Below, piece after piece: positions 44,636 through 53,404 of a DNA stretch of 64,000 nucleotides. The position numbers and the translations under genes were made by a program. The notes under the pieces are model-generated. The model had not been told where the DNA came from. It was given only the letters and a program-made list of their open reading frames with translations, and did no database searches. Origin of the DNA: Mariaggregatimicrobium sp964498785 (lineage in GTDB: Bacteria; Zhuqueibacterota; Zhuqueibacteria; Thermofontimicrobiales; Thiofontviventaceae); contig CAZCJL010000020.1 of NCBI GenBank assembly GCA_964498785.1, forward strand, positions 1 to 64,000, in the 5' to 3' direction. How positions within the stretch are numbered: position 1 is the stretch's first letter; the number at the start of each line of letters is the position of its first letter.

Positions 44636-45889
44636 TTATCGATCACATTCACCGCCAACCATATTGACGGAGCCAAAAATGGGAATAATATCAGCTAATT
44701 GATGGCCGATAATAATTTTGTCCAATGTTCCCATAATAAGAAAACTGGGACCTCTTACATGCAGACGATATGCAGTGCCGCTTCCGTCCGAGACCAGAAA
44801 AAATCCTAATTCACCGTTAGCGCTTTCAACTGCATGATAAACCGTACCTTTTGGAACGTTTGGTCCCTCGATAATTATTTTAAAATGGTTTATTAGTCCT
44901 TCAATTGAATCATAAACCGCGGCTTTCTCCGGAAGATGCGCTTGATAGTCATCAGAATTAATCGGGCCATCGGGAATCTTTTCGATACATTGCATACAAA
45001 TTTTAAAAGATTCTTCGATTTCTCGCATCCTCACATAATAACGGTCGTAATTATCACCATACTTGCCGGTTGGTACGTCCCACTCGATTTCATCATATTT
45101 AAGGTATGGCATTTTTTTACGAATATCATAATCAGAACCTGTAGACCTTAAAAACGGGCCTGTAATTCCGGCATTAATTGCATCTTCTTTTGAAATTTCC
45201 CCGACGCCATATAGACGGTCTAAGAATATACGGTTTTTATCCAATAAACCATGAATATCTTTTAAAAGAGGGATATTGGATAATAAAATTTCTTTCATTT
45301 TTTTCAGCCATCCTTCAGGAATATCTCTGGCTAAACCACCGACTCGCGCGTAGCTATAGGTTTGGCGGGCGCCAGTTGCCCAGTTGAAATGTTCCCAAAT
45401 ATAATCACGGGCCTGCATAAAATATAAAAACGGCGTCATTGCTCCTAATTCACTACATAACGCTGCCTGGCAGGTATAATGGTCCGTAATTCGGGAAAGC
45501 TCAGAAAACAATGTACGAAGCCATGCACATCGTTGCGTAATTTCGATGTTAAGCATTTTTTCGATCGTGCCAATATAGCCAAAATTATTAATAAAGGCAG
45601 ATACATAATTTAAACGGTCAGTATATGGAAGTGCTGTAACGTAATTATGATTCTCCATCATTTTTTCGAAACCGCGATGCAGAAAACCAGGTTCAACATC
45701 GATGTTGACGATAGTCTCGCCGACTAATTCTGCTACCATTTTAATCGTACCATGCATTGCCGGATGGGATGGCCCGATATTAACTTTGATTGGTTGGTCG
45801 TGAGGGCTTGTTATTGGTAATTCGAGTAATTCTTTTCTCTTTTTTACTTCTTCAACTTTATATTTTGCTGGAAAATCAGCTTGTGCCAT
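44636..45889 (-). CDS. nuoD: NADH-quinone oxidoreductase subunit D
   Basis: The 49-kDa-type subunit that forms the quinone pocket with NuoB. 417 residues. NIGPSHPAMHGTIKMV carries the His of the quinone site, followed by DVEPGFLHRGFEKMMENHNY, RITDH and SFLIMGTLDKIIIGHQLADI near the end. NuoC and NuoD are separate proteins here, not fused as in E. coli. Its start overlaps the nuoC stop by 14 nt. Confidence 0.96.
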   Translation of the reverse strand: MAQADFPAKYKVEEVKKRKELLELPITSPHDQPIKVNIGPSHPAMHGTIKMVAELVGETIVNIDVEPGFLHRGFEKMMENHNYVTALPYTDRLNYVSAFINNFGYIGTIEKMLNIEITQRCAWLRTLFSELSRITDHYTCQAALCSELGAMTPFLYFMQARDYIWEHFNWATGARQTYSYARVGGLARDIPEGWLKKMKEILLSNIPLLKDIHGLLDKNRIFLDRLYGVGEISKEDAINAGITGPFLRSTGSDYDIRKKMPYLKYDEIEWDVPTGKYGDNYDRYYVRMREIEESFKICMQCIEKIPDGPINSDDYQAHLPEKAAVYDSIEGLINHFKIIIEGPNVPKGTVYHAVESANGELGFFLVSDGSGTAYRLHVRGPSFLIMGTLDKIIIGHQLADIIPIFGSVNMVGGECDR

Positions 45890-46439
45890 TATTTTGCTCC
45901 GGATTTCGTAATGTAATTCTTGGTTGTTCTCCCATCGTCGGAAAGTCCTTTCTCAATGGGAAACCTTCAAATTCTTCATAAAGGAGAACTCTTCGTAAAT
46001 CAGGATGTCCGTTAAACTTGATTCCAAACATATCAAAAACTTCTCTTTCTAAAAAATGTGCTGCACTCCACCATTTATAACAGCTTAAGAGTTCGGGTTC
46101 TTCGCCACCACAACTGGTGATAATTCGGATTCGCTTATTTGTTGTCATTGAATAAAAATGATAGACAACATCAAATCGCGATTCAGAGTATAAATCTTCC
46201 TCACGGCCGGTTAGATTTGGTTTTTCGGCGTAATTGCTCGTAAGATAATCCACGGTGGTTAGATCAGTCAACATTTCCATTGGAAATTTTTTATGATTTT
46301 TTAGAAAGTTGAACAGATTTTCAAGCTCGGCGGGCGGAATACGAACAGTTCCTTGAGAGAATTGTTCCTCATAAACAGCCATCTTAAATGATTCAAATAA
46401 GTCTTTCAAATCATCCTTAAGTAACCAATATTTTTGCAT
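45876..46439 (-). CDS. nuoC: NADH-quinone oxidoreductase subunit C
   Basis: The 30-kDa-type subunit of the peripheral arm. 187 residues. The family signature WSAAHFLEREVFDMFGIKFN and the following HPDLRRVLLYEEFEGFPLRK are clear. Overlaps nuoD by 14 nt. Confidence 0.95.
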   Translation of the reverse strand: MQKYWLLKDDLKDLFESFKMAVYEEQFSQGTVRIPPAELENLFNFLKNHKKFPMEMLTDLTTVDYLTSNYAEKPNLTGREEDLYSESRFDVVYHFYSMTTNKRIRIITSCGGEEPELLSCYKWWSAAHFLEREVFDMFGIKFNGHPDLRRVLLYEEFEGFPLRKDFPTMGEQPRITLRNPEQNNGTS

Positions 46440-46456
46440 GAACTCAACCTGCTTTT

Positions 46457-46924
46457 TTATAGATATTGCCTGGAATTACGAATTTTGTCTTGCAAAGCCA
46501 TGATACCATCCAGGATCATTTCGGGACGCGGAGGACATCCTGGAATATAGACGTCTACCGGAATAATACGATCGCATCCCTGTACTGTTGCATAGTTCCG
46601 ATAAAAACCGCCGCTTACAGCGCAGGCGCCAACGGCTACAACATATTTGGGGTCTGCCATTTGTTCCCAAATTCGGCGTAATACCGGACCCTGTTTATGG
46701 GTGATTGTTCCGACCACCATCAGCATGTCTGATTGCCTCGGAGAGTATCTGGGCATTGCAGCGCCAAATCTGTCAGTATCATAATGCGAAGCGCTTACAG
46801 ACATAAATTCCATCGCGCAGCATGCCGTTCCAAAAACATATTGCCAAAGAGAATAGCTTCGGGCCCAACCAATAAATTTATCCAGTCTTGTGGTAACGAC
46901 ATTGTCGGGAAGTTTATCCACCAT
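46457..46924 (-). CDS. nuoB: NADH-quinone oxidoreductase subunit B
   Basis: Carries the terminal 4Fe-4S cluster N2 that passes electrons to quinone. 155 residues. The ligands are seen as the tandem cysteines in GTACCAMEF, the Cys in VAVGACAVSGGFY and the Cys in YIPGCPPRPE. Lies 6 nt after nuoA. Confidence 0.96.
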   Translation of the reverse strand: MVDKLPDNVVTTRLDKFIGWARSYSLWQYVFGTACCAMEFMSVSASHYDTDRFGAAMPRYSPRQSDMLMVVGTITHKQGPVLRRIWEQMADPKYVVAVGACAVSGGFYRNYATVQGCDRIIPVDVYIPGCPPRPEMILDGIMALQDKIRNSRQYL

Positions 46925-46930
46925 TAAATT

Positions 46931-47299
46931 CTACCTCCAATCCAATGCTTTTCGTTTATATGCATAAAAAAATGCAATCACCAGAAAAAAAAGGAAAATA
47001 GAAATCTCAATAATTGCAATACTACCTAATGAGCGCGCAACAACAGCCCAGGGATACAATAAAATTCCCTCCAAATCGAATAACACAAACAGCAGTGCAA
47101 TCAGATAATAACGGATGCTAACTCGGCGAGTGTTATCTTGTAGAAGATCGGAACCACATTCAAAAGGAGTTGCTTTGGAAGGAAAATCTTTACGGTGTTT
47201 TGCTTTTGGGCCAAAAATCGCATTTAAGATAAGAATTAGTGCGACAGTACTTGCGGCAATTAAAATATACAACAATACAGGCAGATACTGGTCTGTCAT
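46931..47299 (-). CDS. nuoA: NADH-quinone oxidoreductase subunit A
   Basis: First gene of the complex I operon. 122 residues, three helices. The loop ATPFECGSDLLQDN with the conserved Glu-Cys and the membrane segment LLFVLFDLEGILLYPWA are hallmarks of NuoA. AGGAGATT lies before the ATG. Confidence 0.95.
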   Translation of the reverse strand: MTDQYLPVLLYILIAASTVALILILNAIFGPKAKHRKDFPSKATPFECGSDLLQDNTRRVSIRYYLIALLFVLFDLEGILLYPWAVVARSLGSIAIIEISIFLFFLVIAFFYAYKRKALDWR

Positions 47300-47687
47300 G
47301 TAGTAAATCTCCTGATATATAGATGTATGATAAATTTCTTTTCATGCAGGTTGCAATGAAGTTGATCATTTTGATGAAACATAAAGAAAGGATTTATACT
47401 CCAATTAAAAGTGGAGTTCATGTAATAATTCCTCGATTAGCTTACAAAATTTTACTAAACGGCATTCGTTTATAATTAAATTTTGTTAACACAAGTGAAC
47501 TAATAAAATCATGAGGTAAAAATATACGAAAAAAAAATTTGCATGTCAAGAACTTTTTGCCCATTTTAGATAATCTGATGATGAAATTTAATTTTGGGGA
47601 TGGAGTCTGATGTAAGCATGTGGATAATAATTTTAAATTATGCATCGGACGATTCAATATAATGAATCGCCCGATAATTTTTAATGT
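47300..47687. other. Intergenic region upstream of the nuo operon
   Basis: A stretch of 388 nt without a credible gene. It should hold the nuo promoter. I see AT-rich sequence with a TATAAA-like element on the - strand but no well-spaced consensus pair. A small inverted repeat, ACTCCA (47398-47403) and TGGAGT (47412-47417), about 100 nt before nuoA, could be an operator. The left end of the region carries only the nuoA ribosome site; the right end carries a hairpin at 47646-47673. Confidence 0.5.
47646..47678. terminator. Probable terminator after the Gfo/Idh/MocA dehydrogenase gene
   Basis: CGGACGATTCA (47646-47656) and TGAATCGCCCG (47663-47673) form an 11-bp stem with one A-C mismatch and a 6-nt loop. 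It lies 15 nt past the stop of the gene ending at 47688. The flanking tail on the - strand is only AT-rich, with no pure T-run, so termination may be partial. Confidence 0.55.
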
Positions 47688-48848
47688 CTATGTTTTCAAC
47701 CATGTTGATCCCTTTTGGGCAGATTCGGCAGCTTTATTCGTGAAACGAACTCCCCGTAGGCCATCATATACAGTGGGAAATTCGTATTCCACTGTCTGTA
47801 AAGGAGTGCCGTTAATATAACTTCGGATTGCGTTCACAACACCCACATAAATATTTGCAAACGCTTCAAGGTAACCTTCCGGATGTCCTGTGGGAATGCG
47901 GGTTGCATTTGCTGCGGCTTCTGAAAGATACTCACTGGCGCGGGTCAAAATTTCCCGCGGCTGATTGTAGCGATAGACATGCAGATAATTCGGATTTTCC
48001 TGCTCCCATATTATAGCGCCTTTTGACGCATAAACCTTTATTCGCAGGTTATTTTCTTCCCCGGTCGCGATCTGGCTGACTGTGATCAAACCTTTACCTC
48101 CGCCTTTTAATCGAATCAACACATTCGCATCTTCATCCAAGGTGCGATCCGGCAGAAATGTTGAAAAATCAGCACATAATTCACTAATTTCTTCGCCGGT
48201 AATGTATTCCAATAAATTCTCTGCATGTGTGCCGCAATCCCCAATCGTTCCGACAAGCCCCGATTGTTTCGGATCAACGCGCCAAGCTGCCTGTTTGTGT
48301 CCCTCTTTTTCATGCGGATACATCATAAAATCCTGCAAGTATTGAACAATAACCTTACGAACGTCTCCCATTTGACCAGTGCGGAACAGATTTCTGGCAT
48401 GACGTACTAATGGATGACCGGTATAGTTATGCGTGAGCGCAAATACCAGTCCTGTCTTTTTAACTAACGAGGCGAGTTGTTCAGCTTCGTCAATCGTACA
48501 CGTCATGGGTTTATCACAAACAACATGGATACCAGCTTCTAAAAATGCTTTGCAAATCGAAAAGTGAGATGCATTCGGAGTCACGATAGACACAAAATCG
48601 ATTCGTTCATCGTCCGGCAATTTTGATTCATTTTCCGCCATTTCTTCAAAAGTTGCATAGCAACGTTTTAGATCGAGATACAGTTCTTTCCCTGTGATTT
48701 TTGTATTTTCAAAATCACGGGAAAAGCAACCAGCAACAAATTCGATTTGCTGGTCCAGAGCTGCGGCCATGCGATGCACAGCGCCAATAAACGCGTCCTG
48801 TCCCCCGCCAACCATTCCCATGCGAAGCTTGCGTTTCCATGATTTCAT
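47688..48848 (-). CDS. Gfo/Idh/MocA family oxidoreductase
   Basis: An NAD(P)-dependent sugar or cyclitol dehydrogenase, 386 residues. The N-terminal Rossmann motif is MGMVGGGQDAFIGAVHR, followed by VSIVTPNASH and the catalytic EAGIHVVCDKPMTCTIDEA with the family's Lys. WRVDPKQSGLVGTIGDCGTH is the substrate-site segment with Asp and His. The substrate is not readable. Last gene of the catabolic run; with two isomerases just upstream it probably oxidises a sugar or sugar acid derivative. Confidence 0.88.
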   Translation of the reverse strand: MKSWKRKLRMGMVGGGQDAFIGAVHRMAAALDQQIEFVAGCFSRDFENTKITGKELYLDLKRCYATFEEMAENESKLPDDERIDFVSIVTPNASHFSICKAFLEAGIHVVCDKPMTCTIDEAEQLASLVKKTGLVFALTHNYTGHPLVRHARNLFRTGQMGDVRKVIVQYLQDFMMYPHEKEGHKQAAWRVDPKQSGLVGTIGDCGTHAENLLEYITGEEISELCADFSTFLPDRTLDEDANVLIRLKGGGKGLITVSQIATGEENNLRIKVYASKGAIIWEQENPNYLHVYRYNQPREILTRASEYLSEAAANATRIPTGHPEGYLEAFANIYVGVVNAIRSYINGTPLQTVEYEFPTVYDGLRGVRFTNKAAESAQKGSTWLKT

Positions 48849-48867
48849 AAATATGCTCCTGTTAGTT

Positions 48868-49917
48868 TCATTGTAATCCTAAAATTATCTTATTTGTTTC
48901 TATATCCGTATCACCACCGGCAAAATCGTCAAATGCCACTTCTGTGGTTTCAATAATATGCTCCCGAATAAAAGATGCAGCCTCTCTGGCGCCCTGCTCC
49001 GGGCTTTTGATACAACATTCCCATTCCAGCACGCCCCAGCCGTCATATCCGGCTTCAGTAAGCAAAGAAAAAACTCGTTTAAAATCAACCTGACCGTCTC
49101 CCAGCGAGCGAAAACGCCCGGCACGGTTTATCCAGGATTGATAACCGCCGTATACACCAACTCTGCCGGTTGGATGGAATTCAGCATCTTTCACATGAAA
49201 TGATTTTATGCGGCCCCCATAGAGTTCAATAAATTGCAGATAATCGAGTTGTTGAAGTACGAAATGACTCGGATCATACGTAAGACATGCTGCCGGATGA
49301 TTATCTGCGGCATCTAAAAACATCTCAAAAGTGGCGCCATCGAATAGATCTGATCCCGGATGCAATTCATACGAAATGTAAATTCCTTTGTCCTGTGCCA
49401 TATCGAGAACAGGTTTCCAGCGTTTCGCCATCTCCTGAAATGCCATCCCGATCAATCCATCGGGACGTTGGGGCCAGGGATATACCATGTGCCAGGCTAA
49501 TCCGCCAGACAGAACAGGAACGCTGTTCAATCCCATATTTGCAGAAGCAGTTATCGCCATTTTTATCTGATCTTCTGCCCATTGTGTGCGTTCGCTATCA
49601 CTCTGTCCGTTGGGATGAAATCCCTGAAAAGCAACCGCGTACACCGGATGAACAACTAACATCTGTCCTTGTAAATGGGCAGAAAGTTCTGCAACTTCCA
49701 ATCCTATTTCCTTTAGCTTTCCAAGAATATCATCACAATATCCTTTTGATTCTGCTGCTTTTTCCAAATCAATGACACGGCTCTCCCATGTAGGTATTTG
49801 AACACCTTTAAAACCTAAATCAGACGCCCATTTTCCGATATTTTCCAGATTATTATATGGTTCTTCATCTCTTAAGAATTGAGCCAGAAAAATTCCAGGC
49901 CCTTTCATTTTTTTCAT
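48868..49917 (-). CDS. Sugar phosphate isomerase/epimerase (TIM barrel)
   Basis: A 349-residue protein of the xylose-isomerase-like AP endonuclease 2 superfamily. Metal-site segments: ISYELHPGSDLFDGATFEMF, CLTYDPSHF, IKSFHVKDAEFHP and GWGVLEWECC. The ATG at 49917 follows GGGGAGGG by 4 nt; an earlier in-frame ATG at 49953 would add 12 residues and is less likely. Enzymes of this group interconvert ketoses, aldoses or inosose derivatives. Spaced 19 nt from the dehydrogenase gene after it. Confidence 0.85.
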   Translation of the reverse strand: MKKMKGPGIFLAQFLRDEEPYNNLENIGKWASDLGFKGVQIPTWESRVIDLEKAAESKGYCDDILGKLKEIGLEVAELSAHLQGQMLVVHPVYAVAFQGFHPNGQSDSERTQWAEDQIKMAITASANMGLNSVPVLSGGLAWHMVYPWPQRPDGLIGMAFQEMAKRWKPVLDMAQDKGIYISYELHPGSDLFDGATFEMFLDAADNHPAACLTYDPSHFVLQQLDYLQFIELYGGRIKSFHVKDAEFHPTGRVGVYGGYQSWINRAGRFRSLGDGQVDFKRVFSLLTEAGYDGWGVLEWECCIKSPEQGAREAASFIREHIIETTEVAFDDFAGGDTDIETNKIILGLQ

Positions 49918-50008
49918 GTAGCACCCTCCCCAATGATATTTAGTTAAATTCAATATATTAAAAGTGCATGAACATGCTCTTAAAGGATAACACGCCGGAG
50001 TTACACCA

Positions 50009-50998
50009 TCACGCTTCCCGAATACATTCTCTGATTAATCGCGACATCGCCGGTCCTTCGGTTCCGGTAGCGCGCAATTCCCTGGCTCCTTTCTCGTTCA
50101 TTAATTTAACAACATTTTGCGCCAAACGCAAGTTTTCAACCGACAATTTCATGAAATCAAGCGGATCATCGCGGTACGGGAACAAGTCAAGTCCGTACCA
50201 ACCATCATAGTTCATTTGATCGAGCATGTAGACAATACTGACCAGTCGGATAAAATTCGCTGATCCGGGCGGTATGTCGGCATCCGCTTGCTGGTCATTA
50301 TCATCAAAATGGGTATGAAATAACTTGTTGTAACGAAGCACGAGTGCAATTTGGTCTTCAACATTTTCGCGGGCAATCAGGCTATGACCGATATCAAGAT
50401 TGATTCCGAAGTTCGGATCATCTACTTCATTGACAATTGCCAGTGCCTGCCCGGTGGTCCCCATCATAATCCACGAACGCGGTTCAAAGGGCTTGGGTTC
50501 GATGCAGACTTTGGTTTGATATTTATTTGCGTGTAAATAATCCAAAATCTGATGCACCGAATCAACGTAACGATCGTAAAGCGCGACATAATCTGTTTGT
50601 AACGGAAAATCCATTCCATCTGTTGCAGGCCACAAAACGCTGATCGGGACATTGAACCGGGCTCCCAATTCCAACGCCCATTTCACGCGGTCAATCGCCT
50701 GTGATCGAACTTTGGGATCAGAATCGCCCAGCGCACCGAATTTATACTGTTTTTCAGTCCACGTATGACCGCACAGTTGCACCATTTGCAGATTATAATC
50801 CTTTAAAACTTTTTCGATTTCATTTGCATTTTTATCATTGATTTCAGTGGGAACGTGCAATTCAATGCCATCAATGTCCTCGGTCTCCCCCACTGCTTTG
50901 ATGCGGTCGATCACCGAAACTTCTTCTCCGAATCCATTCACATTGAAACGATCACGGAGATTGGTCATACCCCAAATCCCCATACAAATTTTATTCAT
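50009..50998 (-). CDS. Sugar phosphate isomerase/epimerase (TIM barrel), second copy
   Basis: A 329-residue protein of the same superfamily as its neighbour, but clearly not a recent duplicate. Metal-site segments: VCIEPKPFEPRSWIMMG, FGINLDIGHSLIA, LFHTHFDDNDQQADADIPPG and GWYGLDLFPYRDDP. This pattern resembles xylose-isomerase-type proteins. The ATG at 50998 follows GGAGG by 6 nt; the longer frame to 51058 runs into the kinase gene. Role in the operon inferred: isomerisation of the imported sugar. Confidence 0.85.
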   Translation of the reverse strand: MNKICMGIWGMTNLRDRFNVNGFGEEVSVIDRIKAVGETEDIDGIELHVPTEINDKNANEIEKVLKDYNLQMVQLCGHTWTEKQYKFGALGDSDPKVRSQAIDRVKWALELGARFNVPISVLWPATDGMDFPLQTDYVALYDRYVDSVHQILDYLHANKYQTKVCIEPKPFEPRSWIMMGTTGQALAIVNEVDDPNFGINLDIGHSLIARENVEDQIALVLRYNKLFHTHFDDNDQQADADIPPGSANFIRLVSIVYMLDQMNYDGWYGLDLFPYRDDPLDFMKLSVENLRLAQNVVKLMNEKGARELRATGTEGPAMSRLIRECIREA

Positions 50999-51017
50999 AA
51001 CAGCCTCCATGAAAAAG

Positions 51018-51962
51018 TTATGTGATTGCAAATTTTTCCAATTCCGGGAAAATAACACGCTCCTGCTTTTTATTCATAAATTCGTTCATTTCCTGTTGCT
51101 GTATCGGAGCAGTGGCGCCGGCTTTTGAAGCAGTCAGCGCACCAAGTATATTCCCAAAATTACATGCTTCAGTTAATGGCTTTTCACGTAAAATTTTATA
51201 CACAAATCCGGCAGAAAATGCATCACCGGCGCCGAGAGAATCCACTAATTTTATTTTATAGCCCACGGCATAAACACGTTCTCCAAATTCAGACATGGCA
51301 AACGCGCCTTTCTCTGCGCATGTTACAAGACAATATTTTAGCGCCCATTTTTCAATCATTTCTTCACAAAAATGTGGAATCGAAGGATGTGGCACATTCA
51401 TCAGCCCGGAAAGCTTCAATGCCTCTTCTTCATTCAATTTCAGTACATCTGCATTCTGCAAAGAAAAAGTGATCGTTTCCGGGCTATAGCATAATTTGCG
51501 CAGATTAATATCCAGAAATTTAAGGCTGTTAACAGATTTTTCGAGAAGTTGTTTGAGAGTTTGACGTGAGGTATCAGATCGTTGCGCGAGCGTTCCGAAG
51601 CAAGTGCACTCCGCACGTTCTGCAATCTGCGCGAGGGAATCGGTCATTTTGATATAATCATACGCGACGCCGGGATTGATGACATAATCCGGATTATGCT
51701 GTGCATCGAAACTAACATCCACCGTGCCGGTAGGAAATTCATCATCCTGTCCCAAAAACGTCGTTTCGATGCCCAATGCTTTAACATGTTCCAGCGCCTC
51801 TTGTCCCAACCTGTCCTTTCCCAGCTTACTGACAATGATGCCTCTGTCACCAAGCGAATTGATTCGATAAGCAAAATTAAATGGCGCTCCCCCCAAAATC
51901 GAATTGTCCGGCAAAATATCCCATAAAATTTCGCCAAAAGAAAGAATTGTCTTTTTATCCAT
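51018..51962 (-). CDS. PfkB family sugar kinase (fructokinase-like)
   Basis: Phosphorylates a sugar with ATP. 314 residues, typical for the ribokinase family. Signature segments: LSFGEILWDILPDNSILGGA at the N-terminus and DSLGAGDAFSAGFVYKIL at the C-terminus, with the catalytic Asp in GAGD. The N-terminal FGEILWD pattern is fructokinase-like. Starts immediately next to the FSA-type aldolase stop, so the kinase product is likely the aldolase substrate or a related phosphate. Confidence 0.88.
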   Translation of the reverse strand: MDKKTILSFGEILWDILPDNSILGGAPFNFAYRINSLGDRGIIVSKLGKDRLGQEALEHVKALGIETTFLGQDDEFPTGTVDVSFDAQHNPDYVINPGVAYDYIKMTDSLAQIAERAECTCFGTLAQRSDTSRQTLKQLLEKSVNSLKFLDINLRKLCYSPETITFSLQNADVLKLNEEEALKLSGLMNVPHPSIPHFCEEMIEKWALKYCLVTCAEKGAFAMSEFGERVYAVGYKIKLVDSLGAGDAFSAGFVYKILREKPLTEACNFGNILGALTASKAGATAPIQQQEMNEFMNKKQERVIFPELEKFAIT

Positions 51963-52610
51963 TTATTTCGGTACCTTCTCCCAATCTTTAATAAATTGAG
52001 CAAGACCATTATCTGTGAGCGGATGTTGGTACATCTGGAAAAATAATGCGTCAGGAACTGTCGCGATATCCGCGCCAACGCGCAACGAGTCCAGAACATG
52101 ATTCTGTGTTTTTAAACTGGCTGCCAGTACTTCTGATTTAAATCCATAATTTTGTTTGATGGTCACCGCATCCTGCAACAGAACAATACTTTCATTTGCC
52201 ACAGCGTCCAATCGGCTAAGAACGATGCTCACAAAAGTTGCTCCGGCTTTCATTGCCAGAAAAACCTGAGTGGATGAGAAAATCATCGTCACATTCGTTT
52301 TTATGTTTAATTCATGGGACAGAACCGGCACTGCACGCAGTCCTTCAAAATTCATCGGTATCTTGATGGCGATATTTGGCGCGATCGCCGCGATTTCCTG
52401 TGCTTCTTTAATCATGCCTTCTGCATCATCAGCCATCACTTCTGCGCTTATCGGACCGGGTACAATGCTGGAAATTTCTTTCACAACATCACGAAACTTT
52501 CCGCCGGATTTTAATATATGGGTTGGATTTGTTGTCACGCCGTCAATCAGGCCGGATCGAGCCGCTTTTTTAATCACATCAATATTTGCCGTATCCAAAA
52601 ATATTTTCAT
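51963..52610 (-). CDS. Fructose-6-phosphate aldolase / transaldolase-like (FSA/TalC family)
   Basis: A 215-residue class I aldolase of the short transaldolase family. MKIFLDTANIDVIKKAARSG, VTTNPTHILKSGG, IAIKIPMNFEGL with the Schiff-base Lys, and the barrel segment FVSIVLSRLDAVANES are all present. In E. coli FSA the third loop reads PFVGR; here it is IVLSR, so substrate preference may differ. AAAGGAGAA precedes the ATG. Directly followed by the PfkB kinase gene. Confidence 0.88.
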   Translation of the reverse strand: MKIFLDTANIDVIKKAARSGLIDGVTTNPTHILKSGGKFRDVVKEISSIVPGPISAEVMADDAEGMIKEAQEIAAIAPNIAIKIPMNFEGLRAVPVLSHELNIKTNVTMIFSSTQVFLAMKAGATFVSIVLSRLDAVANESIVLLQDAVTIKQNYGFKSEVLAASLKTQNHVLDSLRVGADIATVPDALFFQMYQHPLTDNGLAQFIKDWEKVPK

Positions 52611-52693
52611 TGTATTCTCCTTTTCAACTCGTGTGTCTTGTTAAAACTTTTGTCATTATCTAAATTCTTCTTAAGCCGAATGGCTACTGTTTT

Positions 52694-53404
52694 TTATTTT
52701 GTCAGTTTGCGCAGGTTATCAACCGTCACCTGGACGTTTGGTGGATCACCAAGCTCATTTACAACCTGATCTGATTCTGCAAAATCTTCTTTTTGTGTAT
52801 ACCCGTTTGTTGTTATTACGCACTGCATCCCGGCGGCTTTAGCCGCAAGCAGACCATTCCGGCTATCTTCGATGACCACGCACTCTTTCGGGTTAAGCTG
52901 TAATTTTTTCGTGGCCAGATTGTATATTTCAGGATCCGGCTTTTTCTTTGAAACGACATCTCCGGCAAAAATTTTACTGAAATGTTTTTTCCGTTCCTCG
53001 CCCAACAACTTGCTCACAATCAAATTCACAGCCCGTTCATTTGAGGTTGAACATACTGCCAAAACGAGACCTGCTTCAATCGCCTCATCCACAATTCGGG
53101 CCACACCGGGTCGCAATTGCAATTCACCGGATTCGATGATCTGCATAAATAAATCTGTTTTCAATTTATGTAATTCTTTAATGAGCGCATCTTTATCACT
53201 TGTTCCCGGCGGCCATGTTGTTTGGTTGAAATAGTGGCGCATCCGTTCTTTTCCGCCTGCTACTTTCAAAAGATCACCATATAAATCAACACTCCATTCG
53301 ACATCATATCCTTTTTTCACAAATGCCCTGTTAAAAGCAACCCGATGGCCATCCCGCTCCGTATCCACCAGCACACCATCGCAATCAAAAATTAATGCCT
53401 TCAT
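52694..53404 (-). CDS. HAD-superfamily phosphatase/phosphoglucomutase-like (CbbY type)
   Basis: A 236-residue haloacid dehalogenase family protein. The nucleophile motif is FDCDGVLVDTE (Asp8, Asp10), motif II is AVCSTSNER, and motifs III/IV are KKKPDPEIY and VVIEDSRNGLLAAKAAG. The cap domain is the small helical type of CbbY and beta-phosphoglucomutase. Probably dephosphorylates a sugar phosphate or recycles a dead-end phosphate. Overlaps the E2 stop by 4 nt. Confidence 0.86.
   Translation of the reverse strand: MKALIFDCDGVLVDTERDGHRVAFNRAFVKKGYDVEWSVDLYGDLLKVAGGKERMRHYFNQTTWPPGTSDKDALIKELHKLKTDLFMQIIESGELQLRPGVARIVDEAIEAGLVLAVCSTSNERAVNLIVSKLLGEERKKHFSKIFAGDVVSKKKPDPEIYNLATKKLQLNPKECVVIEDSRNGLLAAKAAGMQCVITTNGYTQKEDFAESDQVVNELGDPPNVQVTVDNLRKLTK

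Noticed and set aside
33588..46681. Many open frames on the + strand across the nuo operon
   Set aside because: They lie antisense to conserved nuo genes, have no ribosome sites or recognisable domains, and follow the codon pattern of the genes opposite.
47442..47657. A 71-codon open frame upstream of nuoA
   Set aside because: Low-complexity, no family resemblance and overlapping a hairpin; more likely regulatory DNA.
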